Source: Hydractinia symbiolongicarpus (lineage: Eukaryota > Cnidaria > Hydrozoa > Anthoathecata > Hydractiniidae). Taken from it: a DNA stretch of 60,000 bases. Shown here in pieces: positions 56,501-60,000 of this stretch. The notes beneath the pieces are model-generated. The model made no database searches. It had not been told where the DNA came from and worked only from the letters and a program-made list of their open reading frames with translations. A program made the translations under genes and the position numbers. The stretch is taken from the NCBI RefSeq assembly GCF_029227915.1, contig NC_079877.1, forward strand, positions 16,728,851 through 16,788,850, read 5' to 3'. Position 1 is the stretch's first letter. Each line of letters opens with the position of its first letter.

Positions 56501-59500
56501 CTACTTATCATATCGATAAAGGCAGCGGCCACAAAATTGCTATTCAAATAGAACGAGGAAATGATCAGTAGAATAGGTTGCAGTACACAACACTTTATGG
56601 GAACATCAACTTAAAAAATTATAGTCAGAATGTGTGATAGCAATACTAGAGAAGGTTACATAAAGTTATTATTGGCAATGAACCTGACTATACCCATGGC
56701 TCAATTCAAAACTTTCATGAAAGTCGCAAAACAGAGTGGAGTCAGATTAATCAAAGAAAGATCACAACGTATATAATTTTGCAATAGTAAATAGCGAGTG
56801 ATAAAAGAAACTTTTGTTGTTTTTCTCTGTCTGTGGCACAAATTTTTACTTACTTACTTAAAGTTGTAAAAAGTGTCTTTTATTTAAGGACATGAAAACG
56901 GTAATTCAGCTGGAATATTTTTTCTTTACAACGTCAATGCAGTCATTGAAAAAAGTTGTTGTGATAATGGCTAGTACTCATTTTTATAAGTATATTCGTG
57001 TGACAAACGCTTATCAATGAAACACACTACAAAATTATTACTGATAAATTATTACTGATAAACATCAATAATAAAGTCAGCAGATGATAGTTTTGTGTCA
57101 AAGGCTGCGGAAAAAAAGTATACCAACCACCAATAAAGTAGTTCAAATAGAATAGGAAAGTTGTCCAGCCACTGCAAATATTAATTCAGATGATGATGAG
57201 AACAATGACAAATCAGTCATTATTTCTGCAGACTCGGCAAATGATGGTTATTTTGGTTTTATTTCGGAGACATGTTGATCTTTTGTAAATATTTTTATAC
57301 AACTTATAACTTTGTCTCTTTTTCCTTGTACTTTCCCAATTTTGCTGAAATGATCATAAAAATTAGTGCCAGAACAAAGTATTGTAACACCAAGTTTTGT
57401 CCCAGAACATTAGAGCCATACATAATTAAATATAGTGTTGTTTCAACCCGATACAACCATGGAGCAAAACTCAATTTGTGTAGAATAGAATTATTATGGC
57501 AGGTTGTGAAATACAGTGCGTGAGGAACAAAGGCTTTTTAAGCTTATGCGGGACCTTCACAAATGCTTTCTTATATTAATTAACTATAATCATAGCCCAG
57601 CAAGATTAAATAATTATAAAAAAACAATCTGGATCACACACACAGCAAGTGCATAATTATTGAGGTATGCCATCCACCACACATAAAATTTACAAAACCT
57701 TTCTTATGTTATGGAAAACATCATTGCATTTTGTTCTAAAACTGTAAAGCGTATTGTTTAAATTGAATTAATATTGAGAAACAGAACTACTTCATCATCA
57801 TCTTTATGATTTGTGTCTTAATGTCCGTTTTCTATGCTGGCATGGGTTGGGTGGAGCAAATTAATGATACTGTTAGCAAACTTATGCACAGGCTTTTTCT
57901 GCTAGCTGAAGTGCTAGTTATTAAAAAAATAAGAGCACAATTAATGAAATAAATGGCTTTAAAATGGTAAAGCATGACCAACTACAAGCCTATAATATTG
58001 CTGATATAAAACTTCGATTGTGATATAGTGCTAACTCTTATCAATATATAAAAAAACATCTTGCCATCTAAAGCTTGTTATCAAATTCCTTTGTATTTTG
58101 TATTTTCTAACAGTCATTTTGATTTTTTAGCTGGGTCAAATGTACATAATAACAATGAAGCAAAGCTACGAAAACTTGACGAGTGGAAAAGAATTGCTCA
58201 GATAAAAAAGGTTAGTTTTATTACCACAATGCAGAATATTTTTATTAAGAGAGGATAATGAAATATGCAATTACTTTGATAAAATGTTGACATTTCTGAA
58301 AAGGTCTGTATTATTAAGATTGTCCTGAGATTTGCAAAATACTGTAATTATGCAATATAGTTCATGGTACTCTCATGATGTTGGACTTATATTATAGAGC
58401 TTAAAAAGTTATTTAACAATTCTTTTTAAATTCTTTAAAAATCTTTTTTCGTTTTCAAGATTTTCACATATAAAGAATTTCAGATTTAATTATGCTGCAT
58501 AAATTATGATGTTGTATCAAAGAAACAGCAAAATTTGTCATTTTCAGTCACCAGTAATTTTAAACCTGTTAAGGGATGTGGATTCAAACTTTATCAATGC
58601 ATAGATATTAAAGGTGAATTGTTTAACATAAAATATTTTCCCAAAATGACACTTGTTTGCTCGTCCCAGGCCACCTAATATCTATGACCTAATATTTCGA
58701 GATCTAAAGCTTGGTTTGCAATCAAATTTTCTGGGTAAGCTTTTATAGGCCCTATATGTTTCCTCACATTGGTTGCAAAACTACATGTAGATCCCAAGTT
58801 ATGGGATTGTCAGCAAAAAACAAAATCTAAATATCATTTTAGGCCAATGTTAGGTCAAAGAGAAAAAATTAGGCAAAGTGCAGTGTAGCTTCCAGAATAT
58901 TAAATGTTGTTTCTGGGGCATATGCTAAAATTAGTGCAAATATTAAAACAGCTTTAAAATTTGAATTAGTAAAATAAAAAAGCATGCTGGTGGTGTCAGA
59001 TCATAATGTTGATTTTTTGCTACCTAAAAATACCTTTTCATGCTAAATTAGTAAACGTTTTATATTTTCATATCCAGTACTAAATAATTTCTAACATCTG
59101 AATTTTTGTAATTCTTTCTACAGGTTACAGCATTATTTAAGGTACATAATAATGTTGTTTTGTTACCATGCTACAAAAAAACTATAACATAGACAAATAC
59201 CAAAAAGAATGACGCGACAGACAAACTGAATTGGCTCTTTCATTTTTTGATATGCTGGATTGTCCTAGAAATTTTTCAACATTGTGCCCTAGATTTTCAA
59301 TGTTTTATCAGGAGATGATACCATTTACATATCAGCTTTTCTTATTCAATTTTTGTCATTTTGGCAACTCACGTCAGCAGTGAATTAGAAAGTCTACCTC
59401 GCAATACTTTCTTGTTCAACAATTTTTATTATCAGAATAATCTGTTGCTTTGCCTTAGGATCCAAAAAATTGTAAAATGTATATGAAAACAGGAGCCTGT

Positions 59501-59841
59501 CAGTTTGGATCAAGGTAAGCCCAAGTTTTTGTCTATTAATGAAAATAACTTGCTTAAAAACAAAATAAAATTATTTTTAGGTGCTCTCAGTTACATGTAA
59601 CAACTGGAAGCAAAGAAACAATTTTAATACATAATTTCTTTCAAGACAGAAGACTAGAAAACGAAAACATTTCTGAGGTTTATGTTATGTTTTTATAAAT
59701 CTTTTTTTTTATATGCTCATTGTTTACTAATTATATCCTTCATTTTAGACAGAAGAAATTGCAATAATACAAGAATTTGAACAGTTTTATGACCGTCTTA
59801 TTGGAGAGTTTCGTGCGGTTGGAACTGTGAACATGTTTAAA
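44536..59841 (+). CDS. Second ZRSR2-like gene, partial (continues past the window)
   Basis: Exons: 44536-44734 (proposed first), 55134-55214, 58131-58210, 59124-59141 (possible 18-nt microexon), 59459-59514, 59581-59677, 59749-59841. Phases agree throughout. N-terminus: NNYNNTDNLQPWLYNIHKPR and SSYYDSANNAHYTSF, then acidic SDNESNENENDIGTM, KLRKLDEWKRIAQIKK, then CCCH finger NCKMYMKTGACQFG..CSQLH, ILIHNFFQDRRLE and the RRM start IIQEFEQFYDRLIGEFRAVG. The finger exon (56 nt) and RRM exon (93 nt) have exactly the lengths of the matching exons of the first gene, and FYD..IGEFRA.G.V.MFK is shared. The long Glu/Lys helix of ZRSR2 is missing. Exon 1 is supported only by phase and coding look. The rest lies past 60000. 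Confidence 0.75.
44766..45761. mobile_element. TA-flanked MITE with inverted satellite B, 1.0 kb
   Basis: Ends TACAGTACTGGAAAAAGGTT and its complement (45742-45761), about 30 bp of inverted identity, TA at each extremity. The core is satellite B on the opposite strand. It lies 31 bp after exon 1 of the second ZRSR2-like gene. Confidence 0.8.
45075..45440 (-). repeat. Satellite B, inverted and diverged, about 6-7 units
   Basis: Units such as TTTAGATCGCATTTTAAAAG then TTTAAGAACGAAGAACGGCA are the reverse complement of satellite B (41430-41945) with 10-25 percent estimated difference and variable length. Confidence 0.8.
45762..48714. other. Intron interior of the second ZRSR2-like gene; no gene recognised
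   Basis: A stretch CCCTGTGAATCCAAAAGATG near 45928 resembles the end of the hAT-like element at 53574 and may be a relic. A small ORF at 47981-48073 (MAANEISQEEIMGKMLQEIR) and a minus ORF at 47203-47457 cannot be assigned. Otherwise AT-rich. Confidence 0.4.
48715..49968 (-). pseudogene. pogo/Tigger-type (DDE_1) transposase, frameshifted
   Basis: Order on the minus strand: MTQRRKSYTSAF and NRAAAQEF...VQDWRKKK (N-terminal HTH); RLKSIQLAEEMGIRDFVRGP and SWCSRFMKRNQL (CENP-B-type HTH); NMDEVSMTFDSPYARTVDV with first Asp; GHENFTVVLGCSEAGTKLKA, VIHCQKKGWVDTEGM; LLVLDSFSAP with second Asp; then in another frame LTKLLQPLDISVYRAFK with third Asp. A stop follows near 48959, with a Glu/Asp-rich tail to 48715. 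All three Asp remain but at least three frame changes and a stop make it inactive. Ends were not found. Confidence 0.85.
49969..50693. other. No gene recognised
   Basis: AT-rich flank of the pogo/Tigger remnant; no TIR matched with confidence. Confidence 0.4.
50694..51085. repeat. Array of about ten short palindromes with a CCTGAGCGTCAGG core
   Basis: Each unit is a hairpin centred on CCTGA-GCG-TCAGG, flanked by arms that differ between units but still pair: ATAATGCATAT/ATATGCATTAT (50694-50728), GATGC/GCATC (50772-50795), CATGT/ACATA (50798-50821), TCATAC/GTATGA (50842-50867), CATGT/ACATG (50896-50919), TCATAC/GTATGA (50940-50965), GATGC (50968). Three hairpins form a higher-order unit of about 97 bp repeated at least twice, with spacers such as ACTAATTACTGGTGTTTTT. 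Much richer in G+C than its surroundings. No matching family known to me. Confidence 0.85.
51086..51828. other. No gene recognised; possible start of the retroelement fragment
   Basis: GC-richer than neighbouring DNA. A minus ORF at 51160-51492 has no family resemblance. It may belong to the retroelement at 51829. Confidence 0.35.
51829..52440 (+). pseudogene. DIRS/YR-type retroelement reverse transcriptase fragment
   Basis: LLHYLDDFITGERTRETC carries the RT catalytic pair in YLDDF, then ALGVPLAPDKLLD, a frameshift, TKNLGIEIDTSNFIKCLPKD and, after more decay, LYLLTDLGGFFDSSWF, which resembles the RNase H start. The YLDDF/LGI.IDT arrangement is typical of DIRS and Ngaro tyrosine-recombinase retroelements. 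No recombinase or repeats were found, and stops are frequent. Confidence 0.65.
52441..53573. other. No gene recognised; one hairpin
   Basis: Contains a hairpin CTGTTGTAAAT-ATA-ATTTACAACAG at 53249-53273. The minus ORF at 52660-52965 has no supporting signal. Confidence 0.4.
53574..54614. mobile_element. hAT-like MITE, 1.0 kb
   Basis: Ends CTGCCCTGTGAATCTAAG and (complement) CAGCCCTGTGAATCCGAAG. Sub-terminal copies of GGTCGGC/GCTGACCT words occur inverted on both sides (53594-53640 and 54480-54575). Flanks TTTATTGT and TATTGTTG overlap by TATTGT, a possible 8-bp duplication slightly shifted. No transposase. Confidence 0.7.
54615..55133. other. Intron, no gene recognised
   Basis: AT-rich intronic sequence ending at the acceptor of the 55134 exon. 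Nothing seen. Confidence 0.4.
55283..55338. repeat. Perfect hairpin, 26-bp stem, 4-nt loop
   Basis: CTTGTTTGAACCAAGATGTA plus GTTGTT, loop ACTT, then the exact complement. No mismatch in 26 bp. Intron 2 of the second ZRSR2-like gene. Confidence 0.9.
55570..55615. repeat. Perfect hairpin, 22-bp stem, 2-nt loop
   Basis: TGCGGTACAATTTTGTGTGA plus CA, loop TC, exact complement. Same ACATCTGT centre as the hairpin at 26827-26862; 230 bp from the hairpin at 55283. Confidence 0.9.
55616..58130. other. Intron, mostly unannotated
   Basis: AT-rich. Contains the second 83-bp dispersed repeat copy (57793-57875). ORFs at 55942-56139 and 57272-57523 lack any support. Confidence 0.4.
57793..57875 (-). repeat. 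Dispersed repeat with (ATG)n tail, copy 2
   Basis: On the minus strand: CAACCCATGCCAGCATAGAA then AACGGACATTAAGAC and ATGATGATG, aligning end to end with the copy at 37330-37415 including the left part TCATTAAT. Same orientation. Confidence 0.7.
58211..59458. other. Intron, no further gene seen
   Basis: Holds the possible 18-nt microexon at 59124-59141 (flanked by CTACAG and GGTACA). Otherwise AT-rich with nothing supported. Confidence 0.4.
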
Positions 59842-59910
59842 GTAGGTATTAAGACAGAATACTGAATGCGCCTTACAACGTCAATGTAGCCTATGCAGAC
59901 CTATCAATAA

Positions 59911-59994
59911 GGGGAGAGCAATTGCTCTTGCTCAGGCAAAGGCTCAACCAATTCTGAGAAATAAGCAACTAGTTGAGCCATTAATTGCTCCCCC
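59911..59994. repeat. Small inverted-repeat element at the window end
   Basis: GGGGAGAGCAATTGCTC at the left and, inverted, GGGGGAGCAATTAATGGCTC at the right, with GGCTCAAC/GTTGAGCC inside. An imperfect fold-back of about 84 bp in the intron after the last exon. Confidence 0.55.
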
Positions 59995-60000
59995 AATTTA

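Overview
This window is AT-rich, intron-rich animal genomic DNA, dominated by nested transposable elements around two copies of one host gene family. The organism looks like an invertebrate metazoan. A cnidarian (possibly a hydrozoan) is my best guess, because of the mix of a Polinton/Maverick, an Ulp1/PHD-bearing MULE, TTAA- and TA-targeting MITEs and an RTE LINE. No diagnostic host gene proves this, and a mollusc or another invertebrate is not excluded.

Layout. (1) 1-4391: a complete MULE DNA transposon with 22-bp terminal inverted repeats (TIRs) and a roughly 12-exon gene coding for an about 1000-aa protein: zinc-binding N-terminus, MULE transposase, SWIM finger, Ulp1-like cysteine protease and PHD finger. 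(2) 4940-20036: a 15.1-kb Polinton/Maverick with about 184-bp TIRs. It carries recognisable but decayed genes for protein-primed DNA polymerase B, packaging ATPase, retroviral-type integrase, major capsid protein, probable minor virion proteins and several small membrane proteins, plus two tandem Bro-N-like genes. Frameshifts, stops and changes at catalytic positions show that it is dead. (3) 20389-35209: a host gene on the + strand, 15 exons with all phases closing on 567 codons, encoding a ZRSR2/U2AF35-related splicing factor (CCCH finger, UHM-type RRM, CCCH finger, RS tail). Its first intron holds a TTAA-flanked element containing a P2X7-ballast-like cysteine motif; its second and third introns hold MITEs and a perfect hairpin. 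(4) 35210-43104: a tRNA-derived SINE-like remnant, an RTE LINE on the minus strand, and a TA-flanked composite element that contains a Harbinger-like MITE, two different 53-bp satellites and the 3' end of another LINE. (5) 44536-59841 and beyond the window: a second, diverged ZRSR2-like gene sharing exon lengths with the first. Its long first intron holds a TA MITE with the same satellite inverted, a pogo/Tigger-type transposase, an unusual array of GC-rich palindromes, a tyrosine-recombinase retroelement fragment, a hAT-like MITE and several perfect hairpins.

How they work together. The only host function visible is U12/U2 3'-splice-site recognition, apparently duplicated in tandem. The rest is selfish DNA: the MULE and Polinton each carried their own enzymes, while the MITEs and satellites are non-autonomous. 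The best leads are the palindrome array at 50.7-51.1 kb, the Polinton's Bro-N pair and palindromic divergent promoter, the satellite-bearing MITEs, and the paired ZRSR2-like genes.
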